From positions 1 to 50,708 of the forward strand of contig JAEWEN010000103.1 of NCBI GenBank assembly GCA_023389275.1: DNA of 50,708 nucleotides, written 5' to 3'. Source of the DNA: Bacillota bacterium (GTDB taxonomy: Bacteria; Bacillota; Clostridia; Clostridiales; Caloramatoraceae). Below the pieces are notes generated by a model. The model ran no database searches and was not told where the DNA came from. It saw only the letters and a list, made by a program, of their open reading frames with translations. Within the stretch, counting starts at the first letter, position 1. Each line of letters starts with the position of its first letter. Position numbers and translations under genes: made by a program. Below, in pieces: positions 33,939 to 42,320 of this stretch.

Positions 33939-34026
33939 GGTAATATTTACTTAAATATTATAATAAATATTGTATTTTTTAGTTTAAAATTGTTTAAGTG
34001 GATTACTTTTAATTTAATGCAGATAG

Positions 34027-34035
34027 TGTTATAAT
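34027..34035 (+). promoter_or_regulatory. Extended -10 promoter before the TIGR04076 gene
   Basis: TG-T-TATAAT (34027-34035) is an extended -10 element 41 bases before the ATG at 34076. No good -35 is seen. Confidence 0.5.
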
Positions 34036-34075
34036 GAAAGTGATGATACATAATTAATCATGGGGGGTATTTATT

Positions 34076-34357
34076 ATGTCAGTGAAAGATGTAAAAATAA
34101 CTGTTACACAAGTTGTAAACCAAGAAACAGCTACAGCTAAAGCTAATGCAAACGTTAACTCAAAAGTTGGAGATGAGTTTGTAGCTAAAAACTGTGAGCA
34201 ACCAGCAGGACTTTCAGATTCAGCTTGGTTAGGAATGAAAAGAAGAGTAGTAGAACTAGCTACAGGAGATAGCGATCCACTACTAGCAGACGGAAAAACT
34301 TCAGTTTGCTGTAACGATGGAGCTCGTCCAGTTTACTACGATTTAGAAGTACTTTAA
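34076..34357 (+). CDS. TIGR04076-family small protein
   Basis: The 93-residue protein fits the TIGR04076 pattern: VKITVTQVV at the start, a GDEFV segment, PAGLSDSAWLGMKRRVVELATG in the middle and the end SVCCNDGARPVYYDLEVL (family end VCCtDGlRPViFklE). The function of the family is unknown; the paired cysteines (Cys80-Cys81 region) are conserved. It has a strong GGGGGG-containing ribosome site, its own promoter and terminator. Codons are somewhat richer in C/G third positions (gac, gtc, ctc-type) than neighbours, which hints at high expression. Confidence 0.75.
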   Translation: MSVKDVKITVTQVVNQETATAKANANVNSKVGDEFVAKNCEQPAGLSDSAWLGMKRRVVELATGDSDPLLADGKTSVCCNDGARPVYYDLEVL

Positions 34358-34370
34358 TTTAAATATTTAT

Positions 34371-34400
34371 AAAAGCTACCTAAGTAAGTAGGTAGCTTTT
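34371..34400 (+). terminator. Rho-independent terminator after the TIGR04076 gene
   Basis: A 12-bp stem (AAAAGCTACCTA 34371-34382 with 34389-34400) with a six-base loop. Confidence 0.82.
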
Positions 34401-34433
34401 ATTATTTTTTGTATATTATTTTTAGGTATAAAA

Positions 34434-34460
34434 AAAGGTTAGTTTAAAAAACTAACCTTT
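34434..34460 (-). terminator. Rho-independent terminator of tRNA-Trp
   Basis: Directly after the tRNA CCA end on the minus strand there is a 10-bp stem (34434-34443 with 34451-34460) followed by seven T in the minus-strand reading. Confidence 0.85.
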
Positions 34461-34536
34461 TGGCAGGGGCACCAGGACTCGAACCCGGAACCAATGGTTT
34501 TGGAGACCACTACTCTACCAATTGAGCCATACCCCT
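34461..34536 (-). tRNA. tRNA-Trp (anticodon CCA)
   Basis: The minus strand folds as a 76-nt cloverleaf. It has an acceptor stem AGGGGTA/TGCCCCT, a D arm GCTC...GAGT, anticodon stem GTGGT/ACCAT around loop CTCCAAA with anticodon CCA, T arm CCGGG-TTCGAGT-CCTGG, discriminator G and an encoded CCA tail. The minus-strand promoter is TTGATT (34572-34577), 17-bp spacer, TATAAT (34549-34554). Confidence 0.96.
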
Positions 34537-34548
34537 AAGACAATACTT

Positions 34549-34577
34549 ATTATATACCTAACTAAAATAAAAATCAA
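34549..34577 (-). promoter_or_regulatory. Promoter of tRNA-Trp
   Basis: On the minus strand, TTGATT (34577-34572) and a perfect TATAAT (34554-34549) are spaced by 17 bp, with the -10 ending 13 bases before the mature tRNA 5' end. Confidence 0.8.
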
Positions 34578-34678
34578 GTGTTTTTTTGAAAAAAATTTAG
34601 TTTAATTAAGATTAGTTTTAGACGATATATATAATTAGCACTTGTTTTTAATAAATATAACATAGGTGGTATGTGTAA

Positions 34679-37093
34679 ATGGTAAAAGTGATTAAGTTTT
34701 TTTTATTTGATGATTTAAATTATAGGATAAATTACTCTTCAGAAGCGGTAGATAACAAAATATCTTCTGCTATTTTAAACTTATTTTTAAGTTACTTTGT
34801 TAAGGGAATAAATACAGGAATACTATATAAAAAAATAGAAAATAAATTTCTTATAATGAAAGTAGACTCTGAAGAGGATGATAATGAATACACTATAAAA
34901 TTTGTGTATTTAGAAAACTTAAGTGAGTATCCTATAAAGTTAATGTATGAAAAAGGATTTATAGACAGTAAATTTAAACATAAAGATTATGAGGATTTAG
35001 AGTTTGAGTCTTTATCTAAATATATGAAAAGTATAGATGCACATGGGTTTAGAGAAGTTGTAAGTGCACTTTTTAAAGCAAAATATTATAACTGTGCTAT
35101 AAGAATAAGAGGAAATATAAAAGAACTTTTAATTTGGGTTGCTGCTATACAAACTATATTTCCTAGAGAATTTTCAGATTCTATTAGCTTTAAAATTGAG
35201 CAGTATAAAAATGAAATAGGTATGGCTAGCATATCTATATGTGAAAATCTTGTAGATATTAGATATAGGTTAAGTCTTGATAAGGAAACTGAAAGTATAG
35301 AAAAATATAGATTTACTTCAATGCTTGAAATGCAGTATTTAATGCCATCTAATAATTTAAAAGAGTTTTTCTTATTTGTAACATATTTTGATTATAAAGT
35401 GCTTGATGAAAGACTTGAGGATATTTATAACATATATATGATATCAAGACTTGGTATAGGTGATGTTGATTATACAGCAGTTAGACTTGCTTTTGATACT
35501 TTAAATGAAATTGGAAGTAGTGAAGCTAAAAGAGTTGTAATACTTAATATGTTAAAGGTTATAGATACATTTACAGGAGATATGGATTTAAAACTTTTTA
35601 GACTTATAATGGAGTTTGCATTTAAAGCAAGTAATGAAATGGAAAGTCTTTTTATAAACCAAATGTGTAAAGAGTTTTATGTAAAAGCATTAGTAAGTAT
35701 AATTTTTGAAAATAAATATAAAGACATAGAAACACTTGAAAATACTATAAGTGAAATAGAAAATTTTACAGAGAAAAATGAGTTATATAGATACTTATTA
35801 GATGATAAAAGACTTGAAAATATAAAGTTTTGTTTATCTATTAATGTTGATTCAGAAAAAGCATTATTTATACTTAAAAATTTACTTCACTATAATATGG
35901 AGCTTGGATATAAGTGGAATAAGTTTTCTGAAACTCTTATGGATATTATAGATAGTTGTGTAAAATCTATTGCAAATAAAGATCTAGATTTAAGTGAGCT
36001 TTTATCAAACATAATGGTAGATGAAGAGTTTGCAACAAATATTATTATAAAAATATATAATTTAATAGAAGTAGAAAGTGTTCAGCATAAATTTATAAAT
36101 GAAATAGTAGATACTCTTAATTTAATGGAAGATGAAAAGGCTTTAGATATAAGAAAAAGATTAGCAAATACAGAAACAGGTGTTATTATTCTTTATAATG
36201 AATTTAAAATGCTTATGGAAAAAGAAAAATACACATGTGACTCATTTAAAGAGTATATTTCTTCTTTTTATAATTCAAAGGAATATTTTAAAAAGTGTTT
36301 TGCAAGAGCTGTATCAAACTTTTTAGCAAATTCTAAGGATATGGAAGCATATAATTTTTCCATATTTATTATAAATGAAATATTAGACAAGCAGTTTAAG
36401 TTAAGTGTGCTTCCAGATAAAGCTATGGTAGATTTAGTTTTAAACATAGAAAAATATGTTGATTTTTCAAATTGTGAAGAAGTATATAATATTTTAGATT
36501 TATTAGAGGATATTAAAAAAGATAGAAATATAAAAACATCAATAGATATAACAAGACTTTTAAAACTTCAAAGACTTATTGAAAATAATGAAAGAATAAA
36601 TATATTTGATTATAGTTTTAAAGATGTTTTTCCAAGTAGACTAAGTGACTATTCATATGAAAAATATAGCGAATTAAATCTTGAAAAAATAATATCTCTT
36701 TGTAGTGATAAGGAAGAACATAAAATTGTAATTAAAGCTTTTATGAAAGATAATAACTTTATATTTAAGTATTTAGATATAGCATTAAATGAAGAAAATA
36801 TAAAAAATGATGTTGGACTTAGTTATATAATATATTATTTATACTATATTCATCCTGTTTATAAAATGGAGGAAAAAGAAGAACTTTTATTAACTATTAG
36901 AGAAATAATAATAGAAAAAATAAGTAAGTTAAGTTTTAGTGATGTATGCGAAGTAGACAATAAAGTAAAAAAATACTTTGAAGATGAAAATTTATCAATG
37001 CCAAAAGAATGGGAAGATATTTTTACCTCTATTAAAAAAAGAAAAAGTGATGGCAACTTTATGGACAAAATAAAGTTTATGATGAAAAAATAA
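34679..37093 (+). CDS. Large uncharacterised alpha-helical protein
   Basis: An 804-residue soluble protein with no signal peptide or membrane helix. The first 125 residues mix strands and helices (IKFFLFDDLNYRINYS; YTIKFVYLENL). Residues 140-185 contain IRIRGNIKELLIWVAAIQTIFPREFSDSISF. The remaining 600 residues look almost wholly helical, with repeated acidic/hydrophobic helices as in HEAT- or TPR-like solenoids. The IFPREFSDSISF stretch weakly recalls the middle domain of GTPase-associated GAP1 proteins, but I cannot confirm this. A lipoprotein gene follows after 16 bases and is probably co-transcribed. Start ATG 34679 follows AGGTGG. Function unknown. Confidence 0.75.
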   Translation: MVKVIKFFLFDDLNYRINYSSEAVDNKISSAILNLFLSYFVKGINTGILYKKIENKFLIMKVDSEEDDNEYTIKFVYLENLSEYPIKLMYEKGFIDSKFKHKDYEDLEFESLSKYMKSIDAHGFREVVSALFKAKYYNCAIRIRGNIKELLIWVAAIQTIFPREFSDSISFKIEQYKNEIGMASISICENLVDIRYRLSLDKETESIEKYRFTSMLEMQYLMPSNNLKEFFLFVTYFDYKVLDERLEDIYNIYMISRLGIGDVDYTAVRLAFDTLNEIGSSEAKRVVILNMLKVIDTFTGDMDLKLFRLIMEFAFKASNEMESLFINQMCKEFYVKALVSIIFENKYKDIETLENTISEIENFTEKNELYRYLLDDKRLENIKFCLSINVDSEKALFILKNLLHYNMELGYKWNKFSETLMDIIDSCVKSIANKDLDLSELLSNIMVDEEFATNIIIKIYNLIEVESVQHKFINEIVDTLNLMEDEKALDIRKRLANTETGVIILYNEFKMLMEKEKYTCDSFKEYISSFYNSKEYFKKCFARAVSNFLANSKDMEAYNFSIFIINEILDKQFKLSVLPDKAMVDLVLNIEKYVDFSNCEEVYNILDLLEDIKKDRNIKTSIDITRLLKLQRLIENNERINIFDYSFKDVFPSRLSDYSYEKYSELNLEKIISLCSDKEEHKIVIKAFMKDNNFIFKYLDIALNEENIKNDVGLSYIIYYLYYIHPVYKMEEKEELLLTIREIIIEKISKLSFSDVCEVDNKVKKYFEDENLSMPKEWEDIFTSIKKRKSDGNFMDKIKFMMKK

Positions 37094-37109
37094 GTTTTAA
37101 GGGGAATTT

Positions 37110-37688
37110 ATGAAAAAGTTAGTTTTTCTAATAATTTCTGTGATTATTTTAATTACAGGATGTAGTAACAAAAATATAACTCAAGAAAATTCAGTTAAAA
37201 TAACATCTAGTAAACTTTTTGAAGGAGATACTAAAAAATTAGAAGCTCATATGGACTTTATATCAAGTTGTGTAAAAGTTAGCTATAAAGGAAATAAAGA
37301 ATCTATAGGAATAAAATATGAAATATGGAAAAATGGTAAGAAAGAATCTAGTGAAAATTTAACATCTACATCTTTTAGTGATGGTAAATTTAATGGAGAT
37401 ATTAGCATATCTGTAAAAGGAATTGGTGAAGAAAATAAAATAGGAATTACAGCAGTTATAGATTATAAAGGTAATCTTATAAAAGCTAAAAATACTGTTG
37501 AAAGATTTGATAAAAATCTTGCATATTCATATGGACAAATGCAAGAAGGTATAACTAAAAAAGATAGTGAAGAAACTGTAATATGGGCAGTGATTGCAAA
37601 TAAAAGTAGCTTTATTGATTTGCCGGAGCTATACGATCAGGCTAAAAAAGCAGAGTGGGCTTTAGTGTTTAAAGTTTATTTTAAATAA
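37110..37688 (+). CDS. Predicted lipoprotein of unknown function
   Basis: The 192-residue protein has a lipoprotein signal peptide (MKKLVFLIISVIILITGC; lipobox ITGC, lipidated Cys18). The mature part has about 170 residues, rich in beta strands (VKVSYKGNKESIGIKYEIWKNGK; GDISISVKGIGEENKIGITAVIDY). It should be anchored to the outer face of the membrane. I recognise no family. It lies 16 bases after the large helical protein and before a terminator. Confidence 0.75.
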   Translation: MKKLVFLIISVIILITGCSNKNITQENSVKITSSKLFEGDTKKLEAHMDFISSCVKVSYKGNKESIGIKYEIWKNGKKESSENLTSTSFSDGKFNGDISISVKGIGEENKIGITAVIDYKGNLIKAKNTVERFDKNLAYSYGQMQEGITKKDSEETVIWAVIANKSSFIDLPELYDQAKKAEWALVFKVYFK

Positions 37689-37725
37689 AAAGATAAAATC
37701 AGCATTTGCTGATTTTATCTTTTTT
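37688..37725 (+). terminator. Strong bidirectional terminator
   Basis: A perfect 16-bp stem (37688-37703 with 37708-37723) with A/T runs on both sides, placed between convergent genes. Confidence 0.9.
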
Positions 37726-38054
37726 TATTCTTTATTAGATTTAAAAATATTAACAATTGATATAATAAAGGATATAGCACCTGTTATGTAAGGAAGATAT
37801 GTAGGTATGTAGGATTCAATTTCATCTTCCTCTATTTTATTTGATATTTTAGTGCTAACTCCCTCTGCTTTACCACATATAGTAGATACTGATTTAATTG
37901 TAGAATTTACCCCTGATTTGTTTTCTTCAATAACTAAATGAATAGATTTTAAAACAAGTATAAGTCTATAAATCGCTACACTTAAAAATATTGTTAGTAC
38001 AATAAAACAAATCAAAAATAAAAATAATATTATATCCCTAAATTCAACATACAT
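37725..38054 (-). CDS. Small membrane protein, DUF948-like
   Basis: A 109-residue protein with a hydrophobic N-terminal helix (about 9-31, IILFLFLICFIVLTIFLSVAIYRL), a helical soluble middle with the pattern IEENKSGVNSTIKSVSTICGKAEGVSTKI, and a C-terminal hydrophobic helix (about 80-100). The arrangement of one helix followed by a coiled-coil-like part recalls DUF948 proteins such as Bacillus YtxG, but the match is weak. ATG 38054 is used because AAGGGGTGAT precedes it; the extended form from 38084 has no ribosome site. Confidence 0.6.
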   Translation of the reverse strand: MYVEFRDIILFLFLICFIVLTIFLSVAIYRLILVLKSIHLVIEENKSGVNSTIKSVSTICGKAEGVSTKISNKIEEDEIESYIPTYLPYITGAISFIISIVNIFKSNKE

Positions 38055-38195
38055 AGTATCACCCCTTGTCCTAATTTTCGCCAAACTTTATATTAATTAT
38101 ACCAAAACTAATAAATATATCCCAATTAAAGTTGAAGTAAAAATACAAAAGCTATAAAATGTAATGGTAAATAGAAATTTAAGGAGAGGTTTTTT

Positions 38196-39218
38196 ATGAA
38201 GGATATTATAACCTTAGGAATAGAAAGTAGTTGTGATGAAACCTCAGCTGCTATAGTTAGAAATGGAAGAGAAGTATTATCCAATATTATTTCGTCTCAA
38301 ATAGATACACATAAAAAGTTTGGAGGAGTTGTTCCAGAAGTTGCATCAAGAAAACACGTTGAGGCAATATCTAATGTTATAGAAGAGGCAATAGAAACTG
38401 CTGGAATAAAATATGATGACATAGATGTTATAGCATCTACATATGGGCCAGGACTTGTTGGAGCTTTATTAGTAGGGCTTTCAACTGCAAAAGCAATGGC
38501 TTTATCTATGGGAAAACCATTTGTAGGGGTAAATCATATAGAAGGACATATAAGTGCTAATTATATAGAACATAAAGATTTAAAACCACCTTTTGTAACA
38601 TTAGTAGTTTCAGGAGGACATACACATTTAGTTCATGTTAAAGATTATGGTGAGTATGATATTTTAGGTAGAACAAGAGATGACGCAGCAGGAGAAGCAT
38701 ATGATAAAATAGCAAGGGCACTAGGTCTTGGTTATCCGGGAGGACCACAAATAGATAAATTAGCTAAATTAGGTGATCCTTTAAGTATAGACTTTCCAAA
38801 GCCTTATCTTGAAGAAGGAAGCTTTGATTTTTCCTTTAGTGGCTTAAAATCAGCTGTTTTAAATTATTTAAACAAAATGAATATGCAAAAATGTGAAATA
38901 AGTAAAGAAAATGTAGCTGCAAGTTTTCAAAATTCAGTTATTGAAGTTTTATCTGATAAAGCAATAAATGCAGTAAAACATGTTAATTTAAATACTCTTT
39001 GTTTAGCAGGAGGAGTTGCAGCAAACTCTGCACTAAGAAATATTTTAGAAGAAAAGTGTAGAAAAAATAATATAAAATTCTTATATCCATCAAATATATT
39101 ATGTACTGATAATGCTGCAATGATAGCATCAAGTGGATATTATGAATATATAAAAGGACATACATCAAATCTTAATTTAAATGCAATACCTTCACTAAAA
39201 ATAGGGCAAAGACATTAA
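38196..39218 (+). CDS. tsaD: tRNA threonylcarbamoyladenosine synthesis protein TsaD
   Basis: The 340-residue ASKHA-fold protein forms t6A37 in ANN-decoding tRNAs together with TsaB, TsaC and TsaE. Motifs seen are GIESSCDETSAAIV (8-21), the metal-binding HIEGH (His residues about 112 and 116), LVVSGGHTHLV (131-141), DDAAGEAYDK, and the C-terminal LAGGVAANSALR with NIPS-like end. Start ATG 38196 follows AAGGAGAGG. In Bacillus, too, tsaD (gcp) faces an ABC-F gene near rex and groESL; the same layout is seen here. Confidence 0.97.
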   Translation: MKDIITLGIESSCDETSAAIVRNGREVLSNIISSQIDTHKKFGGVVPEVASRKHVEAISNVIEEAIETAGIKYDDIDVIASTYGPGLVGALLVGLSTAKAMALSMGKPFVGVNHIEGHISANYIEHKDLKPPFVTLVVSGGHTHLVHVKDYGEYDILGRTRDDAAGEAYDKIARALGLGYPGGPQIDKLAKLGDPLSIDFPKPYLEEGSFDFSFSGLKSAVLNYLNKMNMQKCEISKENVAASFQNSVIEVLSDKAINAVKHVNLNTLCLAGGVAANSALRNILEEKCRKNNIKFLYPSNILCTDNAAMIASSGYYEYIKGHTSNLNLNAIPSLKIGQRH

Positions 39219-39219
39219 G

Positions 39220-39340
39220 TTATCAACAAGTTGTTTATAACTTATGTGAATTGCAAATTGTGGATAATGTTATAAAGTATAGGAAAATATTGGTAAAACA
39301 GCGAATTTTGTGTGGATAACCTTGTTAATAATGTGGATAT
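39220..39340. promoter_or_regulatory. DnaA-box cluster between tsaD and the ABC-F gene
   Basis: Within 121 bp there are two perfect DnaA boxes read on the minus strand (TGTGGATAA at 39259-39267 and 39311-39319, complement TTATCCACA). A third has one mismatch (TGTGGATAT, 39332-39340). A forward-facing TTATCAACA (39220-39228) and a weaker inverted copy (39232-39240) flank them. No dnaA, dnaN or origin genes are here, so this is not oriC. From memory, Bacillus subtilis has a stable DnaA-binding cluster at gcp (tsaD) as well. Confidence 0.7.
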
Positions 39341-39388
39341 ACACAAGAATATTTAGTAAATTTAGAACTTTATAAAGAAAACAATATA

Positions 39389-39419
39389 AAAAAGCTGGTG
39401 AAATATACCAGCTTTTTTT
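39389..39419 (-). terminator. Bidirectional terminator between tsaD and ABC-F genes
   Basis: A stem AAAGCTGGT/ACCAGCTTT (39391-39399 with 39407-39415) with A/T runs on both sides ends both converging transcripts. Confidence 0.85.
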
Positions 39420-41340
39420 ATTCTTCAATCTCTTCCATTAAAACTTCCCATTTTTCATAAAGAGACTCAATTTCCTTTTTATTAGAAGTTATTTTAGTAT
39501 TTACTTCAAGAGATTTTTCAGGATTTGAATAAATTTCCTCAAGACATAAATCCTCCTCTAAAAGTGCAACTTCTTTTTCAAGTTTTTCTATAGTTTTTTC
39601 TATGTTTTTAATATCAGCTTTAGCTTTCTTTATTTTTTCTCTTTCGCTACGAAGTTTTTTTCTTTCTTCTTTAACTTGTGTTTTGGTTTTTCCAATAGTG
39701 CTTACAACAAGTTCATCTTCATCTGCATTTTTTCTATCAACATAATATTGATAGTTTCCAAGATATTCTGTAATAGTATTTTCATCAAGCTCAAGTATTC
39801 TATTTATTATTTTATTTAAAAAGTATCTATCATGTGATATAACAAATAGTGTTCCATCATATGTTAAAAGAGCATCCTCAAGAGCTTCTCTTGATAAAAT
39901 ATCAAGATGATTTGTAGGCTCATCTAGTATTAAGAAGTTAGGTTTTTTAAGCATTATTTTTAAAAGTGAAAGTCTACATTTTTCTCCACCTGATAAAAGA
40001 GAGATTTCCTTAAATACATCATCACCTGTAAATAAAAATGATGCTAAAGTATTTCTAATTTGTCCTACACTCATATGAGGATATTCATCCCAAATCTCAT
40101 CAAGTATTGTTTTGTGAGAAGAAAGGTCTCTTTGCTCTTGGTCGTAATATCCTATTTCAACGTTTTTACCAAGTTTAATTTCTCCAGAGTTTTGAGGAAT
40201 ATCTCCTTTAATTATTTTAAATATTGTACTTTTACCACGGCCATTTTCACCTATTAAAGCTACTTTTTCTTCACGTCTTATCATAAACGAAATATTTTCA
40301 AATAATTTTCTATCAGAGAAAGACTTAGAAAGAGAATCTACTATTAAAACATCAACTCCACTTTTAACCTTAGATTCAAAATTAATTTTAGAAGCTTTTT
40401 CATCAAGCATAGGTTTGTCTATTCTCTCTATTTTCTCAAGCATTTTTTCACGGCTTTCAGCTTGTTTAATACTTTTTTCACGGTTAAAAGATCTAAACTT
40501 TTCTATAGTAGCTTCTATTCTTTGGATTTCTTTTTGTTGAAGCTCATATTCTTTTAATCTTTGTTCATAACGAACTCTTCTTTCGTTAATATAATATGTA
40601 TAGTTTCCGCCATATTCTTCTACATAACCATTTGTTAATTCAAATGTTTTAGTAGTTATTATATCAAGGAAAAATCTATCGTGGGAAATAATTATAACAG
40701 TACCATTATAGTCTTTTAAAAATCCTTCTAAAAAGTTAATAGCTTGAAGGTCTAAATGGTTAGTAGGTTCATCTAAAAGAAGAATATCAGGATTTTTTAA
40801 TAAAAGCTTAGATAAAGCTACACGTGTTTTTTGTCCACCTGATAAAAGGTGAATAGGCTTTTCAAAGTGTTCAGGACCTATTCCAAGACCAACTAATATT
40901 CCTTTTGCAAAGCTTTCACATCCATATCCATTTCTTTTTTCAAATTCATCTTGAAGTCTACCGTATTCTTTAAGATATTTTTCATAGTCAGAATTTGAAG
41001 TATTAGCACTTTCAGCTATTAAAACCTCAAGTTCACGAAGACGAAATTCTATAACTTTAACATCCTCGTATACTTTCATAGTTTCTTGAAAAACTGTTAA
41101 ATTTTCATCAAGCCCAAGATTTTGAGAAAGATATCCTAATTTCTTATCCTTTGGTATGAACATTTCACCGCTATCTGGAGAAATCTCTCCAGTTAATATT
41201 TTAAAAAGAGTAGTTTTTCCAGCGCCATTTTTCCCTACAAAACCTACTTTTTCATTTTCATTTATAGTAAATGATACGTTTTCTAATATCGTATTTATCC
41301 CATATGATTTATTTATTTTATTTAGTGATAATGCAAGCAT
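39418..41340 (-). CDS. ABC-F family ATPase, YdiF-like
   Basis: The 640-residue protein has two fused ABC ATPase domains and no membrane helices. Each shows Walker A (GKNGAGKT near 36 and GENGRGKS near 350), signature LSGGQKTRVALSKLL and LSGGEKCRLSLL, and Walker B LLLDEPTNHLD / LILDEPTNHLD. The inter-domain linker (about 245-320) and C-terminal extension (about 545-640) are coiled coils, as in Uup/YdiF. ABC-F proteins act on ribosomes to relieve stalls. I chose ATG 41340, preceded by GAGGTG. Gene order with tsaD, rex and groESL suggests it is the orthologue of Bacillus YdiF. Confidence 0.9.
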   Translation of the reverse strand: MLALSLNKINKSYGINTILENVSFTINENEKVGFVGKNGAGKTTLFKILTGEISPDSGEMFIPKDKKLGYLSQNLGLDENLTVFQETMKVYEDVKVIEFRLRELEVLIAESANTSNSDYEKYLKEYGRLQDEFEKRNGYGCESFAKGILVGLGIGPEHFEKPIHLLSGGQKTRVALSKLLLKNPDILLLDEPTNHLDLQAINFLEGFLKDYNGTVIIISHDRFFLDIITTKTFELTNGYVEEYGGNYTYYINERRVRYEQRLKEYELQQKEIQRIEATIEKFRSFNREKSIKQAESREKMLEKIERIDKPMLDEKASKINFESKVKSGVDVLIVDSLSKSFSDRKLFENISFMIRREEKVALIGENGRGKSTIFKIIKGDIPQNSGEIKLGKNVEIGYYDQEQRDLSSHKTILDEIWDEYPHMSVGQIRNTLASFLFTGDDVFKEISLLSGGEKCRLSLLKIMLKKPNFLILDEPTNHLDILSREALEDALLTYDGTLFVISHDRYFLNKIINRILELDENTITEYLGNYQYYVDRKNADEDELVVSTIGKTKTQVKEERKKLRSEREKIKKAKADIKNIEKTIEKLEKEVALLEEDLCLEEIYSNPEKSLEVNTKITSNKKEIESLYEKWEVLMEEIEE

Positions 41341-41521
41341 AATAAACACCTCAAGTTCTTTTTTTGTACTAAAGTAATTTTACTTTTAATATAAGAATTA
41401 TGCAACTTTTTGAAATTTCTATGACATTGGTAGTAATAAGCTTTGTAATATAGTAAAATAGTCATATATATAAGTTACGTTAAAAAATAAACATATTTAG
41501 GTATGGAAGGAAGTGAAGGTT

Positions 41522-42175
41522 GTGAGTAAATCAACAGTGATTTCAATGGCAGTAGTAAGAAGACTTCCAAGGTATCTTAGATACTTATCTGAGTTATTAG
41601 AAAATGGAGTAGATAGAATATCATCTAAAGAACTATCAGAAAGAATGAATCTTACTGCCTCACAAATAAGACAGGATTTTAATTGCTTTGGAGATTTTGG
41701 TCAGCAAGGCTATGGGTATAATGTAAAAGAGTTATATCATGAAATAGCTAGAATAGTAGGACTTAATAAAACATACAATACGGTTATAGTTGGAGCGGGA
41801 AATATTGGACAGGCGATTGCAAATTATAGTAGTTTTGGTAAATTAGGCTTTAACTTAGTTTCTATTTTTGATGTTAACCCTAAATTAATAGGATTAAAGT
41901 TTAGAGATATTGACATTAAAGATGTAGATGATTTAAGTGATTATCTTGACAAAAACAAAATAGATATTGGAATTATATGTGTTCCAAAAGCTCAAGCACA
42001 AAGAATAGCAGATATATTCCAAGATAAAGGTATAAAAGCTATTTGGAACTTTGCTCCAATAGATCTTAAAACAAAAGATAATATAATTATGGAAAATGTA
42101 CATTTAAGTGATAGTTTATTAACTTTAAGTTATAGATTAAATGAAACAGAGTTATTTAGTAAAGAAGAAGAATAA
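41522..42175 (+). CDS. rex: Redox-sensing transcriptional repressor Rex
   Basis: The 217-residue protein has an N-terminal winged helix (about 5-75: VVRRLPRYLRYLSELLENG, SSKELSERMNLTASQIRQDF) and a Rossmann domain with GAGNIG (91-96) and FDVNP after strand 2 that binds NADH/NAD+. Rex releases DNA when NADH rises and controls fermentation genes. I prefer GTG 41522 to GTG 41513: AAGGAAG at 41507-41513 is 8 bases before the former and overlaps the latter. Between the ABC-F and groESL genes as in Bacillus. I see no typical Rex operator in its own upstream region. Confidence 0.95.
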   Translation: MSKSTVISMAVVRRLPRYLRYLSELLENGVDRISSKELSERMNLTASQIRQDFNCFGDFGQQGYGYNVKELYHEIARIVGLNKTYNTVIVGAGNIGQAIANYSSFGKLGFNLVSIFDVNPKLIGLKFRDIDIKDVDDLSDYLDKNKIDIGIICVPKAQAQRIADIFQDKGIKAIWNFAPIDLKTKDNIIMENVHLSDSLLTLSYRLNETELFSKEEE

Positions 42176-42195
42176 AAGTGAAAAGTTAGATTATA

Positions 42196-42242
42196 AAATA
42201 CACCTCTTTTGTTAGTATATAAGTAACAAAAGAGGTGTATTT
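42196..42242 (+). terminator. Very long perfect hairpin after rex
   Basis: A 19-bp perfect stem (42196-42214 with 42224-42242) with a 9-base loop but only a poor T tract. It is longer than the other terminators of the window and probably ends the rex transcript. Confidence 0.7.
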
Positions 42243-42320
42243 CTATATTGATAATAAAAGTTAAGACGATATAATAACTATAATTAACTGATAAAAATTA
42301 CTGTAAAGGGAGGAAAGTAC

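Noticed and set aside
39220..39340. The DnaA boxes as a replication origin
   Set aside because: No dnaA, dnaN, rpmH or DNA-unwinding element with DnaA-trio neighbourhood is present; the genes are tsaD and an ABC-F ATPase.
41380..41521. Rex operator before rex
   Set aside because: No TTGTTAA-N4-TTAACAA-like palindrome is visible in the upstream region.
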